From assembly GCF_001758195.1 (NCBI RefSeq), contig NZ_MASR01000002.1, positions 357,528-421,527 of the forward strand: a stretch of 64,000 nt of DNA, given 5' to 3'. The notes under the pieces were generated by a model, which was given only the letters and a program-made list of their open reading frames with translations, was not told the DNA's origin and did no database searches. The translations under genes and the position numbers were made by a program. This document shows, one piece after another, positions 28,046 through 36,843 of this stretch (position 1 is its first letter; every line of letters begins with the position of its first letter). Source of the stretch: Pseudohongiella acticola (lineage in GTDB: Bacteria > Pseudomonadota > Gammaproteobacteria > Pseudomonadales > Pseudohongiellaceae).

Positions 28046-29260
28046 TCAGGCGTACTTGGCCAGCTCTTTGCGTGCGATGACCCGGCGGTGGACCTCGTCC
28101 GGGCCGTCAGCCAGACGCAGGGTTCGCTGCGACGTCCACAGGGCAGCCAGCGGCGTATCCTGAGACACACCGGTGGCTCCGTGCATCTGGATGGCACGAT
28201 CGATAACCCGCAGGGCCATGTTGGGCACGGCGACCTTGATCTGGGAAATTGCATCGCGTGCCGCCTTATTGCCGATGGTATCCATCAGGTAGGCAGCCTT
28301 GAATACCAACAGACGACACATTTCAATCTCAATGCGACTGTCAGCAATTACGTCGTAGTTACCACCCAGTTCTGCCAATGGTTTGCCGAACGCTTCCCGG
28401 CTCATTGAGCGTGTGCACATCAGATCGAGAGCACGTTCCGCTGCACCAATCGAGCGCATGCAATGATGAATGCGACCTGGCCCCAGACGCCCCTGGGAGA
28501 TTTCAAAACCGCGGCCGCGACCCAGGATAATATTCTCTTTTGGCACACGGACATTGCTGAACCGTATATGCATGTGACCATGAGGCGCATCATCCTTGCC
28601 AAACACTTCCATCGGACGCAGGACGTCAACGCCGGGCGTGTCCATTGGCACCAGTATCTGGGACTGACGGTTGTGTTTGGGCGCTTCGGGATCAGTCACC
28701 ACCATCACAATCATGATTTTACAGCGCGCATCGCCGGCACCGGAGATATAGAATTTCTCTCCATTGATGACCCAGTCGTCGCCATCCATGACGGCACTTG
28801 TTGCTATATTGGTGGCGTCAGAGGAGGCTACGTCCGGCTCGGTCATAGCAAAAGCAGACCGGATTTCACCGGCCAGCAGCGGCTTCAGCCATTGCTCTTT
28901 CTGTTCATCCGAACCATAACGTTCGAGCACTTCCATATTGCCTGTGTCTGGCGCGCTGCAATTGAATGCTTCTGAGGCCAGACGACTGCGGCCCATGATC
29001 TCGGCCAGGTGGGCATACTCCATGTTGCTGATGCCAGCGCCGCCCTGACTCTTGGGCAGGAAGAAATTCCACAGCCCCAGTGTTTTTGCTTTCGCCTTGA
29101 GGCTGCCCATGATCTCGTCCTGTCTGGGCGTATGAGACCAGCGATCACCGACACTGACTTCGTCGTGGTATTCCTTCTCCACCGCCGCCACGTCGACTTC
29201 GACAAACTCGCGAATCTTTTCACGTACTTTTTGCATTTCTTCAGACAATCCCAGATTCAT
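28046..29260 (-). CDS. acyl-CoA dehydrogenase (ACAD10/11-like)
   Basis: 404 residues. FAD-dependent alpha,beta-oxidation of an acyl-CoA with electrons passed to ETF. Signatures: [16 protein letters not shown] (substrate/FAD block), [31 protein letters not shown], and [18 protein letters not shown] near the C-terminus. The spacing and N-terminal extension resemble the ACAD10/11 group rather than FadE. GAGGA precedes the ATG. It is the last gene of a minus-strand run with two SDRs and an MDR reductase. Chain-length preference is not predictable. Confidence 0.9.
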   Translation of the reverse strand: MNLGLSEEMQKVREKIREFVEVDVAAVEKEYHDEVSVGDRWSHTPRQDEIMGSLKAKAKTLGLWNFFLPKSQGGAGISNMEYAHLAEIMGRSRLASEAFNCSAPDTGNMEVLERYGSDEQKEQWLKPLLAGEIRSAFAMTEPDVASSDATNIATSAVMDGDDWVINGEKFYISGAGDARCKIMIVMVVTDPEAPKHNRQSQILVPMDTPGVDVLRPMEVFGKDDAPHGHMHIRFSNVRVPKENIILGRGRGFEISQGRLGPGRIHHCMRSIGAAERALDLMCTRSMSREAFGKPLAELGGNYDVIADSRIEIEMCRLLVFKAAYLMDTIGNKAARDAISQIKVAVPNMALRVIDRAIQMHGATGVSQDTPLAALWTSQRTLRLADGPDEVHRRVIARKELAKYA

Positions 29261-29395
29261 TCCCGATTCCTCATGATGATGTTCATGTTTTTATGTTGTT
29301 CTGCGCCTGATTTCGGTGCGCTTGAACGTCAGGTTTTTCCATTCAGATAGCCGGCAGCCCTTAGCCGTCGACCCGGCGCCGTTAACCTGTAACTT

Positions 29396-30160
29396 TCAAC
29401 CTGTAATAGTGCCACCGCCATCGACAACCAGCGTCTGTCCGGTGGTAAAACTGCCGGCATCCGATGCCAGGTAAATCGCGGCGCCAGCAATCTCTTCCGG
29501 CTCACCGATTCGTCGCAAGGGGTACTTGGATACCGTTGCTTTGTATGTTTCCGGATTCTCCCACAGCGCCTTGGCAAAATCTGTCTTGATCAGGCCCGGC
29601 GCAATGCAGTTGACACGAATATTTTTGGGTCCCCATTCGACAGCCAGGTTGCGGGCAATCTGCATGTCGGCCGCCTTGGAAATGCCATAGGCACCCAGCA
29701 CGTCTGTACCTTTCAGGCCGGCAATCGACGAGACAATGATGGTTGCACCGCCGCCGTTTTCGGCCATACCCGGCAACACCAACTGGCACAGCCGATGCGC
29801 GCTGCCGATGTTTGAGTGCATGATTTTATCAAACGCTTCGTCCGGAATGTCCTGTGACGGGCCGTAGAACGGATTCAGGGCAGCATTGATAACCAGGATA
29901 TCGATCTTGCCAAAATGCTTGATGGTGGCATCAACCAGGGTTTTGAGTTGTTCCTTGTAGTTGATATTGCAGGCTACCGGTAATGCTTCGCCGCCATCGG
30001 CGTTGATTTTGGCGGCAACCTCGTCACACGCATCCTGATTACGGCTTGAAATGACCACCTTGGCCCCCGCATTGGCCATATGGGTTGCTATTGCCAGGCC
30101 AATCCCCTTGGTTGAGCCGGTGATCAGGGCTACCTTTCCGCTCAGATCGAATAAACTCAT
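29396..30160 (-). CDS. SDR-family oxidoreductase
   Basis: 254-residue classical short-chain dehydrogenase. Cofactor motif ITGSTKGIGLAIA near residue 12, NINYKEQLKTLVD, INAALNPFYG, and catalytic Tyr-x-x-x-Lys in YGISKAADM. The C-terminal SDAGSFTTGQTLVVDGGGT is family-typical. The start at 30160 has GGGGAG before it; an in-frame start 30 bp upstream is not supported. It lies between another SDR and an acyl-CoA dehydrogenase, consistent with 3-hydroxyacyl or alcohol oxidation in the same pathway (inference). Confidence 0.9.
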   Translation of the reverse strand: MSLFDLSGKVALITGSTKGIGLAIATHMANAGAKVVISSRNQDACDEVAAKINADGGEALPVACNINYKEQLKTLVDATIKHFGKIDILVINAALNPFYGPSQDIPDEAFDKIMHSNIGSAHRLCQLVLPGMAENGGGATIIVSSIAGLKGTDVLGAYGISKAADMQIARNLAVEWGPKNIRVNCIAPGLIKTDFAKALWENPETYKATVSKYPLRRIGEPEEIAGAAIYLASDAGSFTTGQTLVVDGGGTITG

Positions 30161-30296
30161 GTCTGCTCCCCTCTTCTTACCCCATGGCATCGCTGCCGCT
30201 CGTCGATAGAATCACAACCAACATACAGGTTATAAATTCAGTGAATTATACTTAGCTGTATTATAACAAGAGCACACAATACCTGAAATCCCTGCG

Positions 30297-30318
30297 TCCT
30301 GCCAGCCAACAGGCAGGA
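30297..30318 (-). terminator. hairpin after the second SDR gene
   Basis: Stem TCCTGCC/GGCAGGA with an 8-nt loop, 10 bp past the SDR stop. No T-tract, so it may only stabilise the 3' end. About 165 bp separates it from the next SDR start. Confidence 0.4.
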
Positions 30319-30328
30319 CCGCTGACGC

Positions 30329-31171
30329 TCAGTCCTCCGCCATCCAGGGGCGCGCGCCTTTGCTTACATGCGTACCTCCGTCAACCGGAATCACTGCACC
30401 ATTGGTGTAGGCGCCGGCTCTTGAAGCCAGATAAACCAGCACCCCGGCTATTTCTTCCGGCTGCCCTGCGCGCCCCATGGGGCTGTCGGCGGCAATATCA
30501 TCGCCAAACTCACGCAATACATAATCGGTCATGCGTGACTGGAAGAAGCCCGGCGCCACTGCATTCACAGTGATATGACGAGGCCCCAGATCAACAGCCA
30601 GAGTTCGCGTCAAATGGTGCAGGGCGGCCTTGCTGGCAGAATAGGCAAAGGTGGGCACCCGCTGCACAATCGGCACCTGCAGACCATCCATGGAACCGAT
30701 ATTGATGACCCGAGCCGGATCCGGGGCCGACGCTGCCTGTGTCAGCAATGGCAACAGATCCCGGGTCAGTGCAAACACCGCATTGACGTTGGTCGACATG
30801 ACCTTGGCAAACGCATCATCCGGGTAATCCTCTACCCTGGCGCCCCAATTGGCGCCTGCATTGTTCACCAGAATGGACAGACCTTGCCCGGCAAAGTGAT
30901 CCTGCAGAAAATCGCCCAGTCGCCGTCGATCATCGGCTTCGGTAATATCGGCGGCAATCGCCAGACAATCGCCCAAGGGCCGAAGCTGCGCCAGCGCAGC
31001 GTCGCATTTATCCTGTTTGCGTGATGCAATAACCACGCGCACACCCGCCCGCAGCAGCGTCTCGGCCATGATCAGGCCCAGACCGCTGCTGCCGCCGGTG
31101 ACCAGAGCAGTTTTGCCAGCCAGGCCGAACAATTCACTGATATTCAGCGATGATGTCTGTATTTGTGCCAT
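30329..31171 (-). CDS. SDR-family oxidoreductase
   Basis: 280-residue short-chain dehydrogenase. VTGGSSGLGLIMAETLL cofactor motif, VNNAGANWG, catalytic Tyr-x-x-x-Lys in YSASKAALHHLTRTL, and ASRAGAYTNGAVIPVDGGTHV at the C-terminus. It begins 3 bp after the stop of the MDR reductase gene, so the two are almost certainly co-transcribed and coupled. The substrate is unknown; similarity is to gluconate dehydrogenase/3-oxoacyl-ACP reductase types. Confidence 0.9.
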   Translation of the reverse strand: MAQIQTSSLNISELFGLAGKTALVTGGSSGLGLIMAETLLRAGVRVVIASRKQDKCDAALAQLRPLGDCLAIAADITEADDRRRLGDFLQDHFAGQGLSILVNNAGANWGARVEDYPDDAFAKVMSTNVNAVFALTRDLLPLLTQAASAPDPARVINIGSMDGLQVPIVQRVPTFAYSASKAALHHLTRTLAVDLGPRHITVNAVAPGFFQSRMTDYVLREFGDDIAADSPMGRAGQPEEIAGVLVYLASRAGAYTNGAVIPVDGGTHVSKGARPWMAED

Positions 31172-31174
31172 GGT

Positions 31175-32191
31175 TTATTCGTCCGCTATTTTTACCAGCT
31201 GCTTGCCAAAGTTTTTGCCTCGCAACAAGCCCCGGAACAGTTCAGGCGCGTTTTCGAGACCTTCGCCGACAGATTCGCGATAGTTGATTTTGCCTGCATT
31301 CACCCAGGCGCCCAGTTTTTCGGTCGCCTCTGGCCAGCGCTCCTGCCATTCGGTGACCACAAAAAAGCGGTGCTCAGGCACGTCATCCAGTGCCTTCAGA
31401 ATATGGAAAGGTGTTTCAGCCTTGGTGATATCGGTGTCGTTATAGTTGGAAATATAACCACAGATCGGGACCCGTGCACCCGGGTTGAGCAGAGGTGCAA
31501 CTGCGCGCGTGACATCGCCACCCACATTTTCAAAATAGATATCAATACCATTCGGGCAGGCCGCTTTCAGCTTTTCCGCCAGGTTGCCGCTTTTGTAGTC
31601 CAGGCAGTCATCAAAGCCCAGCTCCTCTTTGACATAACGACATTTCTCTGCGCCACCGGCAATACCAATGGCGCGCAGCCCTAGCGTGCGGGCGAGTTGG
31701 CCAACCACCGAGCCGACGGCGCCCGATGCTGCGGCCACCACCAGGGTTTCACCGGCCTGTGGCTTGCCCACTTCTGTCAATCCGAAAAAAGCGGTACGGC
31801 CTGGCATGCCGACCACACCCAGATGCGCGGATAAAGTGCCATTATTCAGATCCACTTTCATTAATCGTGGATCGTCATCGTCTGCCACAATCATCGTCTG
31901 CCAGCCCATGTGTGCCGTCACATGATCACCCACCTGAAAGCGTGAAGATTCTGATGCAACCACAACTCCCGCAGACTCCCCGGTGATGACATCACCTACC
32001 TGCAGGGGTTGTGCATAGGATTTCACATCGTTCATGCGCCCACGCATGTAGGGGTCCAGTGACAGCCAGATTACCTTGATCAGAATCTGACCTGATTGCA
32101 GCGTCGGCACATCCTCCTGTACCAGACTGAAACAGTCATCACCGGGTTCGCCGACAGGCCGCTTGGCCAGTAACATCTTGTTATTTTTCAT
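31175..32191 (-). CDS. NADP-dependent MDR oxidoreductase (prostaglandin reductase/CurA-like)
   Basis: 338-residue medium-chain dehydrogenase of the zinc-free leukotriene B4 dehydrogenase/CurA branch: SLDPYMRGRMND, GDVITGESAGVVVAS, VVAAASGAVGSVVGQLA (NADPH site) and DIYFENVGGDV. These enzymes reduce the double bond of alpha,beta-unsaturated carbonyls. The gene starts with ATGATG; I use the second because AGGAG is 5 nt before it. First gene of the MDR-SDR pair. Confidence 0.9.
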   Translation of the reverse strand: MKNNKMLLAKRPVGEPGDDCFSLVQEDVPTLQSGQILIKVIWLSLDPYMRGRMNDVKSYAQPLQVGDVITGESAGVVVASESSRFQVGDHVTAHMGWQTMIVADDDDPRLMKVDLNNGTLSAHLGVVGMPGRTAFFGLTEVGKPQAGETLVVAAASGAVGSVVGQLARTLGLRAIGIAGGAEKCRYVKEELGFDDCLDYKSGNLAEKLKAACPNGIDIYFENVGGDVTRAVAPLLNPGARVPICGYISNYNDTDITKAETPFHILKALDDVPEHRFFVVTEWQERWPEATEKLGAWVNAGKINYRESVGEGLENAPELFRGLLRGKNFGKQLVKIADE

Positions 32192-32307
32192 CATAACTCC
32201 TTTATTTGGATATATTCTCACAATAAGATGCCCTGCATACTAGCTCAGTCTCAGCTCAGCTCACAACCCGGCTCCCAAGCCGTGCAGCCAGTAACCAGTG
32301 ATTGCAC

Positions 32308-33516
32308 TCAGGCGCAATGTGCCTGATCAGCAACCTGCCTCCGCAACTCAAGCAGCGCTGCCCTGATCCGTGCCAGACCCAATTGCCACTCGGATTCCGT
32401 CAACAACAGCGTGGGCAACAACCGCACCACTGCATTTTTAGTCGGTGTCACAATGACACCCTGAGCAGCACAGGCATCTGTCAGCGGCCAGACCCAACTG
32501 TCGGAACCCAGTGCCAGCGCCAGCATAAAACCCTGTCCCCGGACCTCGCTCACCAGGTCGGAAAATGTCTGTTGCAACGCCTGCAGATCCTGCAGCATGA
32601 TCTGACCAAGCACGTTGACGTGCTCAGCAACACGATGCTCACGCAAATAGCCCACCACGTCAGCGGCGACCGCGCACATCAGCGGATTGCCGCAGTATGT
32701 GCCACCATGGTCGCCCAACTGCACGGCGCTGGCCACCGCCTGCGTCATGGCAATGGCTGCAAACGGTAAGCCACCGGCGATACCTTTGCCCATGGTCATT
32801 ATGTCGGGTCTGACGCCAGTGTCACTGATGGCAAAGAAAGCGCCGGTTCGGCAGAAACCCGTCTGCACTTCATCAATAATCAATAACGCACCGTGTGCCC
32901 GGCACTGTTGCTGCAACTGACGCAGAATTTCGTGTGACACCGCCTTGACACCGCCCTCACCCTGAATCGGTTCCAGAATCACGGCCGCCACATCGTCATC
33001 AATCATGGCAGCAAGATCATTGACTGCGACAAAGTCATTGCCAGGCACACTGGGCAGAAACCGTGCACTACTGCTGGCACCACCCGAGACTGAAAGCGTC
33101 GCCAGTGTCCTGCCATGAAAAGAGCCGTGCACCGCCAGCACGCGCTGCCTGCCTGTTATCTTTCTGGCAAACTTCAACGCTGCATCATTGGCCTCGGCAC
33201 CGCTGTTGGCAAAATAGATCCGGTCCAGTCCATCCGGAAGCACCTGTTGCAACTCAAGCAACAGGCGCGCCCGTGCCGGTGAATAGGTGAAGCCGGAATT
33301 CGGATTCTGCATAATGCAGGCTGCCTGCGCTGACAGCGACGACAGCATGACCGGATGTGCATGCCCCAGGCAGGTAACGCCCCACCCGGACGTGAAATCC
33401 AGTAGCTGATTACCATCCCCATCCCAGACAAAGGCACCCTGACCTCGCTCAATAACCAGAGGCTGACGTTTGCATACGGTCAGCCCCAATGAATTTTCCA
33501 CTTGTATTACGTCCAT
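32308..33516 (-). CDS. class III aminotransferase, acetylornithine aminotransferase-like
   Basis: 402-residue PLP enzyme. Signatures: FANSGAEANDAALKFAR, GSFHGRTLATLSVSGG, EPIQGEGGV, LLIIDEVQTGFCRTG with the PLP-contacting Asp, and the Schiff-base lysine in TMGKGIAGG. Length and order fit ArgD/acetylornithine transaminase, though ornithine or other omega-aminotransferases cannot be excluded. The start at 33516 follows GCGAGG; the longer frame to 33582 begins inside a terminator T-run and is rejected. The leader upstream carries an attenuator-like structure with arginine codons, which supports a role in arginine metabolism (inference). Confidence 0.82.
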   Translation of the reverse strand: MDVIQVENSLGLTVCKRQPLVIERGQGAFVWDGDGNQLLDFTSGWGVTCLGHAHPVMLSSLSAQAACIMQNPNSGFTYSPARARLLLELQQVLPDGLDRIYFANSGAEANDAALKFARKITGRQRVLAVHGSFHGRTLATLSVSGGASSSARFLPSVPGNDFVAVNDLAAMIDDDVAAVILEPIQGEGGVKAVSHEILRQLQQQCRAHGALLIIDEVQTGFCRTGAFFAISDTGVRPDIMTMGKGIAGGLPFAAIAMTQAVASAVQLGDHGGTYCGNPLMCAVAADVVGYLREHRVAEHVNVLGQIMLQDLQALQQTFSDLVSEVRGQGFMLALALGSDSWVWPLTDACAAQGVIVTPTKNAVVRLLPTLLLTESEWQLGLARIRAALLELRRQVADQAHCA

Positions 33517-33580
33517 AAACACCTCGCCATTTTCATCAAAGCTCACAACATCCGGATTAAATTCGGGGTAAAAAACAGGC

Positions 33581-33620
33581 AAAAAAAAACCTCTGAGGCC
33601 AGCGGCGCACAGAAGTTTTT
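33581..33620 (-). terminator. terminator in the leader of the ArgD-like gene (attenuator)
   Basis: Minus-strand stem AAAACTTCTG (33619-33610) with CAGAGGTTTT (33595-33586), one T-G wobble, a 14-nt loop and nine T. It lies 65 bp before the aminotransferase start and 23 bp after the small leader ORF. No other minus-strand gene upstream needs a terminator here. Confidence 0.85.
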
Positions 33621-33703
33621 GATTGGTTTGTTAACTGTTTTGTTATTTCAGTTGAGCAGTACCCTCACCTTCAATCTCTGTGACGCTGGCGCAGCAAAGC
33701 GCC
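33598..33703 (-). promoter_or_regulatory. competing pause hairpin and antiterminator pairing
   Basis: Hairpin 1:2 is GGCGC (33703-33699) with GCGCC (33692-33688). Antiterminator: GCCAGCG (33690-33684) pairs with CGCTGGC (33604-33598), and CACAGA (33682-33677) with TCTGTG (33613-33608). The antiterminator uses bases of hairpin 1:2 on one side and of the terminator left arm on the other, so the three structures exclude each other in sequence, as in amino-acid attenuators. Confidence 0.6.
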
Positions 33704-33780
33704 GCCGCACGCGCACGGCGTGCAGCTGCCGCCAATGCGGGCAGTGCCAGAGCAAATAAATTGATCGGTGAGTAAGTCAT
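33643..33780 (-). CDS. 45-residue leader peptide ORF before the ArgD-like gene
   Basis: Short ORF starting MTYSPINLF and ending EGTAQLK. It is rich in Ala (13 of 45) and has three of its Arg codons clustered as Arg21-Arg22-Ala-Arg24 (33720-33709), followed by Cys29-Cys30. A promoter lies 43 bp upstream and a terminator 23 bp downstream. The Shine-Dalgarno is not evident, which weakens the call. It is more likely a regulatory leader than a functional protein. Confidence 0.55.
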   Translation of the reverse strand: MTYSPINLFALALPALAAAARRARAAALCCASVTEIEGEGTAQLK

Positions 33781-33822
33781 AAAATCAGGTTACAGAACCA
33801 TGCAACATTTAACAGAATGCGA

Positions 33823-33851
33823 AATCTAAGTAATTTACAACAACAAGTCAA
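33823..33851 (-). promoter_or_regulatory. predicted promoter of the leader/ArgD-like transcript
   Basis: Minus-strand TTGACT (33851-33846), 17-bp spacer, TAGATT (33828-33823). It would start the RNA near 33816, 36 nt before the leader ATG. Confidence 0.55.
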
Positions 33852-34052
33852 GATGTACGCTCAGTCACGCGCCACCGCTCCCTGTCAGGCTCCGGTGGCA
33901 AGCGGAAACGCTTTCATGGCGACTGTTTTTGTATATACTCAGGGTACACCCATGGTTGGCGATGACACATTTAACAGGGCAAACATAAGCTCGGGGCCTA
34001 TAAGCCCACTGTCAGTGACCAACCAGCTATTCGTGGGGCGGGAGGGAAAATC
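33852..34052. other. intergenic stretch without a supported gene
   Basis: About 200 bp between the leader promoter of the ArgD-like gene and the exported protein gene on the plus strand. A short plus-strand open frame (33817-34062) has no ribosome site, overlaps both neighbours' control regions and resembles no family. It presumably holds the promoter of the downstream plus-strand gene, but no strong element was found. Confidence 0.6.
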
Positions 34053-35588
34053 ATGTCGTTAACACACCTTTGGCATGTTGTTCGGCGGGCGGGCGACTGG
34101 CCGCTACTGACTTGCGGCCTGGGTTTCGTATTACTGCTGGCCGCAACCGCCCTGTCGGCCGCCGAGGAACCTCCCAGAACAGAGGACTCAGCAAAGCCTG
34201 CATCGTCGCTGGCCGCCCGCGTGGAACACCTTAATATTCTGCGGGAACGGGTCGCGCAGCTACAAAACCAGCAAGGGCAATACGACCCTGGCCTGCTGAA
34301 CGCCATGAACGGCTTGAGTGAAGCACTGATCTCAGTTGGCGAATTCAGGGAAGCCAATGATGTGGTTGAACAACAGATTCAGATTCTACGCGTTACCGAC
34401 GGCCTGTACACCGATGGCCAGATCGCATTGGTGCATCGTCAATTGTCTATCATGGCAGCCCAGAGAAACTGGCTGGGCATGGAGGACAGATTGCTTTACC
34501 TGTCCTGGTTGCTGGAGCGCTCCAGCACACTTTCAGACAGCGAAAGAATTAGTAATATCAAGGTAATGCGAGACTGGACTCGCCTGTTGCTGAGCCGCGG
34601 GCCGCGTCAGCAGGAGGCCGCTTATCTGTTCCAGCTTCGCGATCTTGAGGAATCAGCCCTGGCGATGGCAAGGGAGACCAATGCCACTCCCGCAGTGGTG
34701 CAGGCGATGCTGTATGACCATGCCTTAACGGAATTTTACATTGCACTGGGTATCGTCGACAGTTCTGACACCAGCCGGCAACTGATCAACCGCACCGAAG
34801 GCACACCAGCAAACAATTTGCGCCCGATCCAGCGCATGACCAGTGTACAGGACATAGAGGCGACTTACGGTGCACGCACCAGTACTGTCGTGGAGCGCGC
34901 CCACCGCGCTGCCATGATGCGCCACTACGTGCTGATCAAAGAACTGGAATCGACCCTGTTGCCGGCAGATAAAGAAGCCGGCGACCTGGCCAGCGCGGAC
35001 CCTGAAGCCGCAGCGATGATGCAGCTGTATCTCGGTGACTCGGTGCTGTTGCGGCAGCAGTACGAGCTGCGTATTGGTGCCATGGCCGGCCCCGACCGGG
35101 GACAAAGCAGTACCGGTTCGGCCAACAGTTATTACCAGCGTGCCTGGGACCTGTTACTACAGGCAGGCTACTCTGCAGATCTATTGAACAGGGCATTTTC
35201 CTGCCCTACATTGCTGCCTCTGCCGACATTCTCCAGCCATCTGGAGACGACCGGAGACGCTTGTGATCCGACTGGCGATCAACGGATTGAGGTCCCAGCT
35301 GCCGCGTTGGTCCACAACGGTATTCCTGGCTTGCGTTTTCAGGCCATGCCGGGCAGCTCCCTTATGAGCCAGGCGGCGGGTATCAGCGCAACGCTCAGCT
35401 TTAGCCTCGGTGTCAATGGACAGGCTGACCGCATGCAGGTGCTGGCGGCCGAGCCTGACAGCACGGCGGCCCGAATTCGGGGCCGCGACAGCCTGCAGGG
35501 CCTGCAGTTCCGGCCGGCACTGCAGAATGGCAGAGCCGTGCGCACGGAAAATGTGACTATGACCCTGTTCAGTCTTGAGCCTGGCTAG
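34053..35588 (+). CDS. exported protein of unknown function with TonB-like C-terminus
   Basis: I do not recognise the family. 511 residues with a signal sequence or anchor at about 16-37 (LLTCGLGFVLLLAATALSA). Residues about 45-200 are helical with repeat-like spacing suggestive of TPR/solenoid units. The last ~75 residues (ISATLSFSLGVNGQADRMQVL, then LQGLQFRPALQNGRAV) look like the TonB C-terminal fold, where a basal strand and R-F-x-P-A pattern recur. GGGAGGG precedes the ATG. It stands alone between oppositely oriented genes. A periplasmic scaffold or energy-transducing accessory role is only a guess. Confidence 0.6.
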   Translation: MSLTHLWHVVRRAGDWPLLTCGLGFVLLLAATALSAAEEPPRTEDSAKPASSLAARVEHLNILRERVAQLQNQQGQYDPGLLNAMNGLSEALISVGEFREANDVVEQQIQILRVTDGLYTDGQIALVHRQLSIMAAQRNWLGMEDRLLYLSWLLERSSTLSDSERISNIKVMRDWTRLLLSRGPRQQEAAYLFQLRDLEESALAMARETNATPAVVQAMLYDHALTEFYIALGIVDSSDTSRQLINRTEGTPANNLRPIQRMTSVQDIEATYGARTSTVVERAHRAAMMRHYVLIKELESTLLPADKEAGDLASADPEAAAMMQLYLGDSVLLRQQYELRIGAMAGPDRGQSSTGSANSYYQRAWDLLLQAGYSADLLNRAFSCPTLLPLPTFSSHLETTGDACDPTGDQRIEVPAAALVHNGIPGLRFQAMPGSSLMSQAAGISATLSFSLGVNGQADRMQVLAAEPDSTAARIRGRDSLQGLQFRPALQNGRAVRTENVTMTLFSLEPG

Positions 35589-35622
35589 CCTGATTGAAAT
35601 TGCCTGTCACCGGCGCGCCTGC

Positions 35623-36825
35623 CTAACTGCGCTTGTCAGGCACAATGCCACGGGCGACCAGATCATCAAAAGCGTCACCGGCAATGCCCATTTCAGCCAG
35701 AATTTCCCGATTATGCTGCGCGAATTTCGGCGGCAGACGTTCCAGCCTGCCCGGCGTACGGGAAAACTTGATTGGAATACCGGTCATTTTGTACCAGTCT
35801 TTTGCCAGGTTCATGGACCGGTGCACGGTATGTGGGTGCTCCACGACCTGCGCGGTGTTGTAAATCGGGCCAGCAGGCAGACCGGCAGACAGCAGTCGCT
35901 CGCACAATTCATTGCCATCGATTTTCATCAAATATGACTCGATCTCGGCTTTCAGAATTTCCCGGTTTTTGACCCGGTCTGCATTACGGGTAAAACGCTC
36001 ATCAGTGGCAAGTACCGCTGCACCAATTTCCTCGCACAACTTACCAAAGGCCCGGTTATTGCCGGCCCCGATGAAGATATCGACGGTCCGCGTTCTGAAC
36101 GTCTCATAGGGGCTGATGTTGGGATGGGCATTGCCGGTGGCGACCGGCACCTTGCCAGACATATTGTAATTCACCACGTGTGGATGCATCAGGGATACAG
36201 CGCAATCATACAGGGTCATGTCTATGTACTGACCGTGACCGGAGCGCTGACGCTCATGAGCGGCCATCAGCACCGCGATGGCAGAATATAGCCCGGTCCC
36301 CATATCCACCATCGCCACGCCCAGACGTGTTGGATTACCACCGGGCTCGCCGTTGACACTGAACCAGCCCGCCATCGCCTGGACGATGGCATCGTATCCA
36401 GGAAAGCCTCCCAGCGGGCCATCAGACCCAAAACCACTGATGCGACAATGGATCAATCGGGGAAAGCGTTTTTTTAGAACGTCTTCGTATCCCAGACCCC
36501 ATTTCTCCATGGTGCCGGGTTTGTAATTCTCCAGCAACACATCGGCATCTTCCAGGAGCCTGAGCAGAAGCTCTCTGCCCTCTTCCTGCCTCAGATCAAG
36601 AGCCATGGCTCGTTTGTTGCGATTAACACCAATAAAATAGGCTGCATCGCCGTCGTGGAAAGGCGGCCCCCAGTCACGAACCTCATCGCCCTGTGGCGGT
36701 TCTATTTTGACAATTTCAGCCCCATGATCGCCCAACACCTGCGTACAGTACGGGCCACCCAGTACTCGGGTAAGATCAATAACTCGCAGCCCTTCAAGGG
36801 CGCCATTGCTTGATTGTTCAGTCAT
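35623..36825 (-). CDS. type III CoA-transferase (CaiB/BaiF family)
   Basis: 400 residues. LEGLRVIDLTRVLGGPYCTQVLGDHGAEIVKIEPPQGDEVR, NRNKRAMALDLRQEEGREL and FPGYDAIVQAMAGWFSVNGEPGG are the family signatures. It probably transfers CoA between dicarboxylic or branched acids. It starts 18 bp after the ubiC stop on the same strand with AGGA before the ATG, so it is likely co-transcribed with ubiC, although the two functions have no obvious relation. It differs in sequence from the member at 20270-21454. Confidence 0.9.
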   Translation of the reverse strand: MTEQSSNGALEGLRVIDLTRVLGGPYCTQVLGDHGAEIVKIEPPQGDEVRDWGPPFHDGDAAYFIGVNRNKRAMALDLRQEEGRELLLRLLEDADVLLENYKPGTMEKWGLGYEDVLKKRFPRLIHCRISGFGSDGPLGGFPGYDAIVQAMAGWFSVNGEPGGNPTRLGVAMVDMGTGLYSAIAVLMAAHERQRSGHGQYIDMTLYDCAVSLMHPHVVNYNMSGKVPVATGNAHPNISPYETFRTRTVDIFIGAGNNRAFGKLCEEIGAAVLATDERFTRNADRVKNREILKAEIESYLMKIDGNELCERLLSAGLPAGPIYNTAQVVEHPHTVHRSMNLAKDWYKMTGIPIKFSRTPGRLERLPPKFAQHNREILAEMGIAGDAFDDLVARGIVPDKRS

Positions 36826-36843
36826 GCTCTGAATCCTGTAAAG

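Noticed and set aside
33928..33945. LexA-like sequence TTGTATATACTCAGGG
   Set aside because: The left half is close to CTGT but the right half lacks ACAG; no SOS gene follows.
33817..34062. Plus-strand open frame of 81 codons
   Set aside because: No ribosome site, no family resemblance, overlaps the start of the next gene and the promoter of the minus-strand leader.
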